Source of the DNA: Acidobacteriaceae bacterium
GTDB lineage: Bacteria > Acidobacteriota > Terriglobia > Terriglobales > Acidobacteriaceae
NCBI GenBank assembly: GCA_030040115.1
Contig: JASHUH010000066.1
Coordinates: forward strand, 1 to 13,842
Reading direction: 5' to 3'
DNA: 13,842 nt
A program made the position numbers and the translations under genes. Below are positions 6,040 to 12,979 of the stretch, one piece after another (position 1 is the first letter of the stretch; every line of letters begins with the position of its first letter). Under the pieces are notes generated by a model. That model did not search any database. It was given only the letters and a program-made list of their open reading frames with translations, and had not been told where the DNA came from.

Positions 6040-7092
6040 CTACTGAATCGCCGCATCCGCCCCGGCTTCGTGGTCCGGCGCGCCGCGTCTTGGCCGGCTG
6101 GCGAACTCCTGCTCGATGCGCTCGTTGGCGCCGGCCTTGGCGAACTCGTGGGCCACGCGGATGCTGTTGTAAATGGCGACGTCATTCGACGAGCCGTGGC
6201 TAATGATGCATACGCCCCGCACGCCCAACAGCGGCGCTCCGCCGTATTCCGTGTAGTCCAGCCGGCGGCGGAAATCGTTAAACGCCCTGCGCGAGAGCAG
6301 CGCCCCCACTTGCGCCGTCACCGTGCGCGTCAGGGACTCGCGCAGCACGTCGCGCACAAAGCGGCCCACGCCTTCGCTGGTCTTCAGCGCTACATTGCCC
6401 ACGAAGCCATCGCACACAATCACATCGGCATGGCCGTTGAAAATGTCGCGGCCCTCCACATTGCCAATGAAATGGATAGGCAGCGCCTTCAGCAGCGGAA
6501 AGGCCTCGCGGGTGAGCTCGTTGCCCTTGCTCTCTTCTTCTCCGATGGAGAGCAGGCCGACCCGCGGTTGGCGGATCTTCAGCACGGTGCGGGCGTACAT
6601 CTCACCCATGACTGCGAACTGCGCCAGGTTGTGCGCCTTGCAGTCCACGTTGGCGCCCACATCCAGCAGGACGCACGGATTGCCTTTGGCCGTCGGCATG
6701 GGGGTCGCCAATGCCGGCCGGTCGACCCCAGGAAGCGCACCCAGCACCATTTTTGCCGTCGCCATGGCGGCGCCGGTGTTGCCGGCGGTCACAAACCCCG
6801 CGGCTTTGCCCTCGCGCACCAGCTTGAGACCCACGCGCATGGAGCTGTCGCGCTTGGCGCGCACCGCGTGCGCGGCCTTCTCGTCCATTCCGATGCGCTC
6901 GGAAGCGTGATCGATGGCGATGGGCAGATCTTCGTTCTCAAGGTGCTCGTCGAGCAGATCGCGCAACTCCGGCTCCGGCCCCACTAGGTGCACCCGGACA
7001 GGTAGAGCGCGGCACGCGAGAATAGCTCCACGAATCTCCGGTTCGGGAGCCTTGTCGGAACCCACGGCGTCAAGCGCGATGTCGATGAGCAT
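6040..7092 (-). CDS. plsX: Phosphate acyltransferase PlsX
   Basis: PlsX converts acyl-ACP plus phosphate to acyl-phosphate, which PlsY uses to acylate glycerol-3-phosphate in the first step of phospholipid synthesis. It is a peripheral membrane enzyme. The 350-residue length is usual. The signature [17 protein letters not shown] (7-23) is a common variant of the DAMGGD start. It is followed by [10 protein letters not shown] (102-111), LLDVGANVD (142-150), the [12 protein letters not shown] block, [25 protein letters not shown] and [14 protein letters not shown] 7092 is chosen because the family begins a few residues before DAVG; the frame is open further upstream but that overlaps rpmF. It starts 11 bases after the rpmF stop, so yceD-rpmF-plsX is a likely operon. 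The fabH-fabD-fabG-acpP genes that often follow are absent: the next gene is convergent. Confidence 0.96.
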   Translation of the reverse strand: MLIDIALDAVGSDKAPEPEIRGAILACRALPVRVHLVGPEPELRDLLDEHLENEDLPIAIDHASERIGMDEKAAHAVRAKRDSSMRVGLKLVREGKAAGFVTAGNTGAAMATAKMVLGALPGVDRPALATPMPTAKGNPCVLLDVGANVDCKAHNLAQFAVMGEMYARTVLKIRQPRVGLLSIGEEESKGNELTREAFPLLKALPIHFIGNVEGRDIFNGHADVIVCDGFVGNVALKTSEGVGRFVRDVLRESLTRTVTAQVGALLSRRAFNDFRRRLDYTEYGGAPLLGVRGVCIISHGSSNDVAIYNSIRVAHEFAKAGANERIEQEFASRPRRGAPDHEAGADAAIQ

Positions 7093-7103
7093 GGAGGCTC
7101 GGT

Positions 7104-7292
7104 CTACTTCTCGGCTTCCTTGACGTCCAGAACGGCGCGGCCCTTGTAAGCTCCGCACTTGGGGCAGGCGCGATGGGGAAGTTTCTTTTCGTGGCAGTTA
7201 GGACACTCCGACACGCCCGCCGCGGTCAGAAAATCGTGGGCCCGACGGTTGGCGGTGCGGCGCGTCGAGTGGCGCCTCTTCGGATTCGGCAT
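7104..7292 (-). CDS. rpmF: Large ribosomal subunit protein bL32
   Basis: bL32 is a small zinc-ribbon protein of the 50S subunit. The 62-residue product starts [12 protein letters not shown], the normal bL32 N-terminus, and carries the four zinc ligands CPNC (C30, C33) and CPKC (C43, C46), then [11 protein letters not shown]. All four Cys are kept, so this is the zinc-binding form. ATG 7292 has a good ribosome site (AAAGGAA, 8 bases upstream). The frame is open upstream to 7400 but that part is not bL32. It lies between yceD and plsX, the conserved order in many bacteria. The 153-base gap after yceD contains three inverted repeats and may have its own regulation. Confidence 0.97.
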   Translation of the reverse strand: MPNPKRRHSTRRTANRRAHDFLTAAGVSECPNCHEKKLPHRACPKCGAYKGRAVLDVKEAEK

Positions 7293-7375
7293 TGCAAATT
7301 CCTTTCCTCTTCTTCTTCGCCGTTGCTCCGGTGTCCTACGCTCTCCAGCAAAGGGCGCCAAGAATAGAGCGTGAA

Positions 7376-7439
7376 CTGCCTCCGTGCAGACCCGGGCCAT
7401 TTTGCAGGCCCCGGTAACAGCGAAGCACCTTGCGGTGCT
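7376..7439 (-). promoter_or_regulatory. Hairpin cluster in the yceD-rpmF gap
   Basis: Read on the minus strand, AGCACC-GCAA-GGTGCT (7439-7424) is a perfect 6-bp stem closed by a GNRA-type tetraloop, beginning 6 bases after the yceD stop. Next comes a 9-position stem with one mismatch (ACCGGGGCC against GGCCCGGGT, 7415-7390). Then a small CTGC/GCAG stem follows (7389-7376). No T-run follows, so these look more like a leader or a processing/stability region than a terminator. Confidence 0.45.
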
Positions 7440-7445
7440 CGGGTT

Positions 7446-7997
7446 TCAGGACTTGATTCGACCGCGCAGGCCGGCCAGCGCCTCCCACCGAAGATCTCCG
7501 GAACCTTCGTCGCAGGTGCAGGGCTGGTTGTTGCGGTTAGTTCCGCAGCGCGGGCAAAGTCCCTTGCAGTCGGGCCTGCACAGGGTCCTGACGGGCAGGG
7601 CCAATAGCACCTGTTCGCGCAGCACATCCTCAAGCCACAGACTGTCTTTCTGATAATAACCGATTTCGGTTTCGGGTGCGGTAATCGAGCGCTCGGGAGC
7701 CCCGGCGTCGGCCCCAAGCGGGCGGAAAATGAGATCGAAATCGGCGCTTAACGGTAGGCGGACAGGCTCGAGGCAGCGCGCGCAGGCAACCTCAAAGGAA
7801 CCAGTGTAGCTTCCCCGCAGGCGGATGTCGGGGACGATCTCGCGGGGGGAACGGTGTTCGTGGAGAATTTCGGCTCTGCCGGAGGCGCCAAGCTTTCCCG
7901 TCTGTTTGGCTTGGGAGCCGAAATCGACCGCTCCCGGGGCCAGCTCCACGTCGAATTCGACCGGCTCCCGCTCCAGCTCGCTGATTTTGAATTCCAT
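7446..7997 (-). CDS. yceD: DUF177 (YceD-type) protein, 23S rRNA accumulation factor family
   Basis: The DUF177/YceD family is linked to 23S rRNA accumulation and is encoded next to rpmF in many bacteria and plants; its exact mechanism is not settled. The 183-residue product has the family start FKISELEREPVEFDVEL, a first Cys pair CARC (C72, C75), an acidic middle, and the C-terminal Cys cluster C140-x3-C144-x3-C148-x2-C151 followed by C160 and C162, with the text CKGLCPRCGTN that typifies the family. These ligands probably bind metal. Start ATG 7997 has no convincing Shine-Dalgarno. A TTGACG/TAGGCT promoter would place the transcript start at the ATG itself, so it may be translated leaderless. 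It is the first gene of the yceD-rpmF-plsX cluster. Confidence 0.92.
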   Translation of the reverse strand: MEFKISELEREPVEFDVELAPGAVDFGSQAKQTGKLGASGRAEILHEHRSPREIVPDIRLRGSYTGSFEVACARCLEPVRLPLSADFDLIFRPLGADAGAPERSITAPETEIGYYQKDSLWLEDVLREQVLLALPVRTLCRPDCKGLCPRCGTNRNNQPCTCDEGSGDLRWEALAGLRGRIKS

Positions 7998-8003
7998 GCT
8001 TTG

Positions 8004-8032
8004 AGCCTACGGCGCAGCGTCACACCCGTCAA
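8004..8032 (-). promoter_or_regulatory. Candidate promoter for yceD-rpmF-plsX
   Basis: On the minus strand TTGACG (complement of 8027-8032) is followed by a 17-base spacer and TAGGCT (complement of 8004-8009). The -10 matches the consensus at only three of six positions. The predicted start falls at 7997, the A of the yceD ATG. Confidence 0.45.
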
Positions 8033-8343
8033 TTCGCGCGCGGGCCCGGCGCAAAGCAGAACATTTCCCAAACGACGGCAAGCGATGAGAGCAGTTTTTT
8101 TGTTCCCCTATCGCAAAAACAAAACGTCGGTTCGGGCAACCTTCATGAAATCCGTTGCCTCCATCCAAGAGTCGATTGTTCAGAGATCCTTCGATGGCTG
8201 CTTTTCAACTCGCGGAATCATTCCCACTTGTAAGCCGTTCAAACATTTGTTGCTTCAACCGTTGGAATAGATGCCCGACGAGCCGGCACAAACTTGATGA
8301 AGGCTTGCGAACTGCCGTCGCGGCACTTTTTCCCCCGAAAATC

Positions 8344-8373
8344 TTGACAGAAAAATCACCAAGCGCGTATGGT
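8344..8373 (+). promoter_or_regulatory. Candidate promoter for the TonB-dependent receptor
   Basis: A perfect TTGACA (8344-8349), an 18-base spacer and TATGGT (8368-8373) predict a start near 8380 and an 80-base leader. A CAACCGTTAGAAT motif (8377-8389) sits on the predicted start, and AACGTT (8399-8404) just downstream, as possible operator half-sites. Confidence 0.55.
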
Positions 8374-8445
8374 CAACAACCGTTAGAATCTTTGCTCAAA
8401 CGTTAAAGTACGGGCCATTCAGTTTGCGCTCCAATCAAGCTCTCG

Positions 8446-8451
8446 AGGAGG
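8446..8451 (+). promoter_or_regulatory. Ribosome binding site fixing the receptor start
   Basis: AGGAGG lies 9 bases before ATG 8461. The alternative ATG 8542, which would give a conventional signal peptide, has no Shine-Dalgarno. The sequence therefore favours the longer N-terminus. Confidence 0.6.
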
Positions 8452-8460
8452 TCGAAGGGC

Positions 8461-11400
8461 ATGGTGTGTGTGTCAAACCTTTGCTATTTGGTCGGTCATC
8501 TCAGCGCCCTCGATGACCCGGAACGATTCAACCCGTTGGCGATGCAAATCGTGAAAGGGCGTCGCTCTCGCCATCACCGCTTCTCCCGCGCAATTCTCAT
8601 TCTGTCATTTGTGTTGCTCGCGTTCTCCGCGCTCTTCTTCGCCAGTCCCCAAGCCCATGCCCAAACCGGATCCATCAATGGCACCGTCGAGGACCCATCG
8701 GGCGCGGCGATTGCGGGAGCTCATGTGTCGGTCACCAACGCGGGCACGGGCGTGCTCACGCGCGACACCACCACCAACGGCACAGGCGGATTTCAACTTG
8801 TAGCGCTGCCGCCGGCCACTTACAACATCCGTGTCACGGCGACGGGTATGCAGGACCTCGATCGCAACGGAATCGTGCTCGACCAGGACCAGACCCTCGG
8901 TCTAGGCGCGTTGCGCATGAGCATCGGACGAGCCAACCAGACCGTGACGGTTACGTCGGCAACGCCTCTTATCGACACCGGCACCTCCAACAATTCGGAG
9001 GTCATTCCCCAGCGCCAGGTGCAGGAGCAACCGTTGAACGGGCGCGACTTCGAGTCCCTGCTGACCACCTTGCCCGGCATCGTAACCAACAACTCCTCGC
9101 AATTCCGACTGGTGTTCAACGAAACCGACGACTTCTATGTGGACGGAATGCGGGGCACCGACAATAACTTCTTCCTCGACGGGGTCATCAACACCGACAT
9201 TGGCGCCAACGACGGCGAGTACACCAACCTGAGCGTCGATGCGGAAGGTGAATTCAAGGTTCTTAGCAACGATTACGATGCGGAGTACGGGCGCAACCCG
9301 GGAGTGATGATTCTGGTTGACACCAAGAGCGGCGGCCAGCATTTTCATGGCGCCCTCTGGGAGTTCAACCGCAACACCGACTACGACGCCAACGATTGGT
9401 TCAGCAACCATGAAGGCTTGTCAAGGGCGGTGCTCAAGTTCAATCAATTCGGCGGGAATATCGGCGGCTATATTCCCATTCCTAAAATTTCGCCGAGAAA
9501 CAACAAGAAGGCCTTCTTCTTTTTCAATTACGAAGGCACGCGAGCCAGCCGTCCCAACGGCGGCACTTACTACACCATGCCGAATCCGGAGATGCTGGGT
9601 CTGACTACCTCGGGCTCCGCATTGGGCTACGCAGACCTCTCGCCTATGTATCGTCAAGGGCCTATCTGCACGTATTACAACAACGGGCCGTATACGGGCA
9701 CATGTACGCCCATCATCGTACCCGGATATGCGAGCAGCCCGCAGACCAATTCTGCGATGCTCCCGGCCGGCGAGGTGCAGAACGGGCAAGCCTTTGTTCC
9801 CGGCACTATCACTTACGATTCGGCGGGCGAAATTACGGGAGGCACGCCGTTAAAAGACAACGTCATTCCCGCCTCCGATTTCAACACGCAATATGGCCCG
9901 ATGGTCAGCCAGATCTCGCCCGGGTACAAGGGCAACTTTGACCGGCCGCTGTTTAATAACGGATTCGGCGACGAAGAGCAGGTGAATTTTCAGGACACCT
10001 ACGTCTTCTACAAGAACCAATACGTCGCGCGCATCGACTACACCTTCGGCCCCAAAGCCAGCGCCTTCTTCCGCTACGTCGACGACCGACAAGAGGAACA
10101 CGAGGGCTTCGGCATCTTCTCCGGCCCCAGCTTTCCGATTATTCCTCTGTACAGGCAGAAACCCGGCAAGAGCTGGGCCTGGGAGTTGACCAACGTCATC
10201 TCTCCGACGCTGACCAACGAGGCCACCGTGGGTTGGCTGCACTTGACCCAGGACGTCAACATCGTTCCCGGCACTCCAACCGCTGCGTACAGTAAGGCCG
10301 CACAAGGCTGGACATTCTCAGATCTCTACCCTTCGACAAATACACACGGAATTGCGCCCTCGCTCGCCGACGGCACTTACATCAGCACCGGCGTCTTCCC
10401 TCCCGGGTGGATCTCTACGGGCAATACCCTCGTGGCTACCGACGATGTAACCAAGATCTTGAAGAGCCATACTTTCAAGTTGGGCGTCTTTCTTGATCTG
10501 AACGAAAACGGCCAGGAAGGAACATGGCAGGAGAACGTCGCCCTGAACTTCGCCCCCAGCAGCGAGAACCCGCTGAATTCCAACAATGGCATGGCCAACA
10601 TGCTGTTTGGAGACGCGACCACCACCAGCCAAACCAATGCCTTCGTGTATGGCCATTTCCATATGTACCAATACGAGGGTTACGCCCAGGATTCATGGAA
10701 GGCGACGCCGCGACTCATGCTGGACTACGGCGTGCGCTACCAATATCTGGGCCCCACCTACACTACCGGGCAATATCACCAGTATTATTTCGAGCCTAAC
10801 TTCTATTTTCCTACGCAAGCGGTGTCCATCAATACCGCGCCGAATATTCCTGGCCAACCTCCAACGCAGGGATCGATCATTGCCAATAGCGGAAACCCCT
10901 ATAACGGCATGGTTCGGGAGGGAACCGACGGGCTGCCCCGAGGGGCCATGGACAGCCGCTATGACAACGTCGCCCCACGCTTGGGCTTCGCATGGGATAT
11001 CTTCGGCAACGGCAAGACCGCCATTCGCGGAGGCTTTGGGATCTTCTACCATCGCTACCAGCAGAACACCTTTAACTTTGGCGGCATCAGCAATCCGCCC
11101 AACGTCTACACCCCGACGATTTACGGGGGAAACGTCGGCAATATCTCCCCGTCGGAGGTGGTCGGCGCCCCTATAACTCCCTCAAGCGGCGTCCTCACAG
11201 TCTTGCAGAAGGGCATGATTCCCGAGACAGAGGGATATAGCTTTGGCATTGAGCAAATGTTGAGGCGCAATATGGCTTTTGACGCAACATATACAGGCAA
11301 TACCTCGCGGCACGAAATCTACATCCAGGAACTGGAGCAGTTGCCGCTCGGTTACACCAATGTTCTCAACCCCAGCATCCTGGGCAGCGTCAACAATGTG

Positions 11401-12252
11401 GTGGCGGCCATCCTGCCGTATAAGGGCTACACCTCCATCGACATGACCAATATGGGATCGAGTTCTACATACAACGGCCTGCAATTGCAAATCCAGCGCA
11501 GGTTCAGCACTCGCCTCACCTTCACCGCGGACTACACCTGGAGCAAAGTCACGGATCTTGAAGACGTAGACACGGACACGAACACGATTCCCGATTACTC
11601 CGATCTTGCGGCCTTCTACGCGCCTGCGGGTTTCGATCGGCGGAACGCCTTCAACCTTGAGTATGTCTATAACACACCCAGTTTGAACCAACACAATCGG
11701 CTGGTGCGGGAGGCTGCGGGCGATTGGGTGCTTGCCGGCTACACGCAGTTCTGGAGCGGCACGCCATGCCTCAACGTGGCCAACACCGACCCCACCAGCG
11801 ATTCCTGCGACCTGAGCTCAACGGGCAACCTGGGCAATGGCGGCTTCGGCCACATCCGCCCGGATTACGTGGGCGGTTCGTATGGGGAGCCGCACTCTCA
11901 CAACTTGCCTGCGGGACAGTTCCCGATGTGGTATAACCCGGCGGTGTTCGCGGTTCCGGCAAATGGAACCTTCGGGACATTCCATCGCAACACCATCTAC
12001 GGTCCGGGCGTCAACAACTGGAACTTTTCCATTTACAAGGATTTCGCCATCCACGAGCAGTCGCACTTCCAGTTGCGGTTTGAGGGCTACAACGTCTTCA
12101 ACCATACGCAGTGGGCTAACGTCAACAACAGCCTGTCCGCGCCAGATGTGGCTGGAACCACGTTCTCCGGACCCAACGCCGGCTCCTCCGGTCAGATCAA
12201 CTCAGTTCGCGATCCACGCGAGCTGCAATTCGGCCTCAAATTCTACTATTGA
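8461..12252 (+). CDS. Oar-type TonB-dependent receptor with carboxypeptidase-regulatory-like domain
   Basis: This 1263-residue outer-membrane receptor probably imports a large substrate (such as an oligosaccharide or peptide) with TonB energy; the substrate is unknown. A signal peptide has its basic part at 32-43 (KGRRSRHHRFSR), a hydrophobic core at 44-60 and probable cleavage after AHA (65-67). Then comes a carboxypeptidase-regulatory-like beta-sandwich (about 68-165, GSINGTVEDPSGAAIAGAHV). The plug region follows with PLNGRDFESLLTTLPGI near 190 and FFLDGV, EFKVLSNDYDAEYGRNPG and VDTKSGGQHFHG, all Oar-family landmarks. The rest is a long beta-barrel ending in QFGLKFYY, a typical aromatic outer-membrane C-terminus. 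Four barrel-region cysteines form two close pairs (C403/C415, C1103/C1116). Oddly, 27 residues precede the normal signal peptide, and AGGAGG supports that long start. No linked SusD, CAZyme or regulator gene is present. Confidence 0.93.
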   Translation: MVCVSNLCYLVGHLSALDDPERFNPLAMQIVKGRRSRHHRFSRAILILSFVLLAFSALFFASPQAHAQTGSINGTVEDPSGAAIAGAHVSVTNAGTGVLTRDTTTNGTGGFQLVALPPATYNIRVTATGMQDLDRNGIVLDQDQTLGLGALRMSIGRANQTVTVTSATPLIDTGTSNNSEVIPQRQVQEQPLNGRDFESLLTTLPGIVTNNSSQFRLVFNETDDFYVDGMRGTDNNFFLDGVINTDIGANDGEYTNLSVDAEGEFKVLSNDYDAEYGRNPGVMILVDTKSGGQHFHGALWEFNRNTDYDANDWFSNHEGLSRAVLKFNQFGGNIGGYIPIPKISPRNNKKAFFFFNYEGTRASRPNGGTYYTMPNPEMLGLTTSGSALGYADLSPMYRQGPICTYYNNGPYTGTCTPIIVPGYASSPQTNSAMLPAGEVQNGQAFVPGTITYDSAGEITGGTPLKDNVIPASDFNTQYGPMVSQISPGYKGNFDRPLFNNGFGDEEQVNFQDTYVFYKNQYVARIDYTFGPKASAFFRYVDDRQEEHEGFGIFSGPSFPIIPLYRQKPGKSWAWELTNVISPTLTNEATVGWLHLTQDVNIVPGTPTAAYSKAAQGWTFSDLYPSTNTHGIAPSLADGTYISTGVFPPGWISTGNTLVATDDVTKILKSHTFKLGVFLDLNENGQEGTWQENVALNFAPSSENPLNSNNGMANMLFGDATTTSQTNAFVYGHFHMYQYEGYAQDSWKATPRLMLDYGVRYQYLGPTYTTGQYHQYYFEPNFYFPTQAVSINTAPNIPGQPPTQGSIIANSGNPYNGMVREGTDGLPRGAMDSRYDNVAPRLGFAWDIFGNGKTAIRGGFGIFYHRYQQNTFNFGGISNPPNVYTPTIYGGNVGNISPSEVVGAPITPSSGVLTVLQKGMIPETEGYSFGIEQMLRRNMAFDATYTGNTSRHEIYIQELEQLPLGYTNVLNPSILGSVNNVVAAILPYKGYTSIDMTNMGSSSTYNGLQLQIQRRFSTRLTFTADYTWSKVTDLEDVDTDTNTIPDYSDLAAFYAPAGFDRRNAFNLEYVYNTPSLNQHNRLVREAAGDWVLAGYTQFWSGTPCLNVANTDPTSDSCDLSSTGNLGNGGFGHIRPDYVGGSYGEPHSHNLPAGQFPMWYNPAVFAVPANGTFGTFHRNTIYGPGVNNWNFSIYKDFAIHEQSHFQLRFEGYNVFNHTQWANVNNSLSAPDVAGTTFSGPNAGSSGQINSVRDPRELQFGLKFYY

Positions 12253-12330
12253 GTTTCCAGCGCGGTATAGTGGTCTCCTTCGGTGCGGGACGTTCTGTGG
12301 GCCAACGCCCCGCATAACCTTCTTTCAGCG

Positions 12331-12355
12331 GCGCGGCCCCGGAATCGGGCGGCGC
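12331..12355 (+). terminator. Imperfect GC hairpin between receptor and trpG
   Basis: GCGCGGCCCCG pairs with CGGGCGGCGC around the loop GAAT, with one mismatch and one bulged C. It lies 79 bases after the receptor stop. No T-run follows, so a termination role is only possible, not shown. The rest of the 143-base spacer shows nothing else except the trpG promoter candidate. Confidence 0.3.
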
Positions 12356-12357
12356 AA

Positions 12358-12387
12358 CTGAACCCTCCAAATCTCCCGCGCTACACT
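12358..12387 (+). promoter_or_regulatory. Weak candidate promoter for trpG
   Basis: TACACT (12382-12387) resembles a -10; the paired -35 (CTGAAC, 12358-12363, 18-base spacer) is poor. The predicted start falls at about 12394-12396, so the transcript would have almost no leader before ATG 12396. Confidence 0.3.
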
Positions 12388-12395
12388 AGGTTTGG

Positions 12396-12974
12396 ATGGT
12401 TTTCGTTCTCGACAATTACGATTCGTTTACTTACAACCTTGTCCAGTATCTGGGTGAGCTGGGCGCCGAAGTAGTCGTGCGCCGCAATGACGAGCTTACC
12501 CCGGACCAAGTCGAGGCCCTCAAACCGGAGCGCATTCTGCTCTCGCCGGGTCCCTGCACGCCGCGCGAAGCCGGCATCCTGGTGCCGCTCATTCGCCACA
12601 TGGCCGGCAAAGCGCCGATCTTCGGCGTGTGCCTGGGGCATCAGGCGATCGGCGAGGCCTTTGGCGGGCAAGTGGTGCGCGCACGGACCCTCATGCACGG
12701 CAAAACCAGCTCCGTCCAGCACGACGGCAAGGGCGTCTTCGCCGGATTGCCCACACCGCTCACCTGCACCCGTTACCATTCTTTGATCGTGGCCGAAGAT
12801 TCTCTGCCCAGCGAACTGGAAGTGACAGCGCGGACCCCCGAACCGGATAGCTCCGGCGCCGTTATCATGGGTTTGCGTCATCGCAAACTTCCCATCGAAG
12901 GCGTCCAGTTCCATCCGGAAAGCGTTTTGACCGAGCACGGTCACGAGATGATCCGCAATTTTCTGGAAATGTAG
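12396..12974 (+). CDS. trpG: Anthranilate / aminodeoxychorismate synthase component II (glutamine amidotransferase)
   Basis: This class-I glutamine amidotransferase releases ammonia from glutamine for TrpE (anthranilate, tryptophan pathway) or PabB (aminodeoxychorismate, folate pathway). The 192-residue length is normal. It begins [15 protein letters not shown] (5-19), has the oxyanion region LLSPGPCTP (48-56), the nucleophile elbow GVCLGHQ with C79, MHGKTS (100-105), and the catalytic H173 and E175 in [14 protein letters not shown]. TrpG and PabA cannot be separated by sequence alone, and many bacteria use one protein for both. No trpE, trpD or pabB is adjacent. The start at 12396 matches the family N-terminus; only a weak AGG precedes it. 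The next gene begins 5 bases after the stop, suggesting coupled translation. Confidence 0.93.
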   Translation: MVFVLDNYDSFTYNLVQYLGELGAEVVVRRNDELTPDQVEALKPERILLSPGPCTPREAGILVPLIRHMAGKAPIFGVCLGHQAIGEAFGGQVVRARTLMHGKTSSVQHDGKGVFAGLPTPLTCTRYHSLIVAEDSLPSELEVTARTPEPDSSGAVIMGLRHRKLPIEGVQFHPESVLTEHGHEMIRNFLEM

Positions 12975-12979
12975 TTGGA

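Larger units (their letters stand above)
7998..8460. other. Divergent intergenic region yceD / TonB-dependent receptor
   Basis: No gene is supported in these 463 bases. They contain the promoters listed at 8004-8032 (minus) and 8344-8373 (plus) and two copies of CAACCGTT(G/A)GAAT (8256-8268 and 8377-8389). There is also a nested dyad, GGCAAC (8135-8140) and GTTGCC (8154-8159) around the palindrome TTCATGAA (8142-8149). Base composition is more AT-rich than the flanking genes. Confidence 0.5.

Noticed and set aside
6070..6987. A 305-codon plus-strand reading frame
   Set aside because: It is antisense to plsX and has no recognisable domain.
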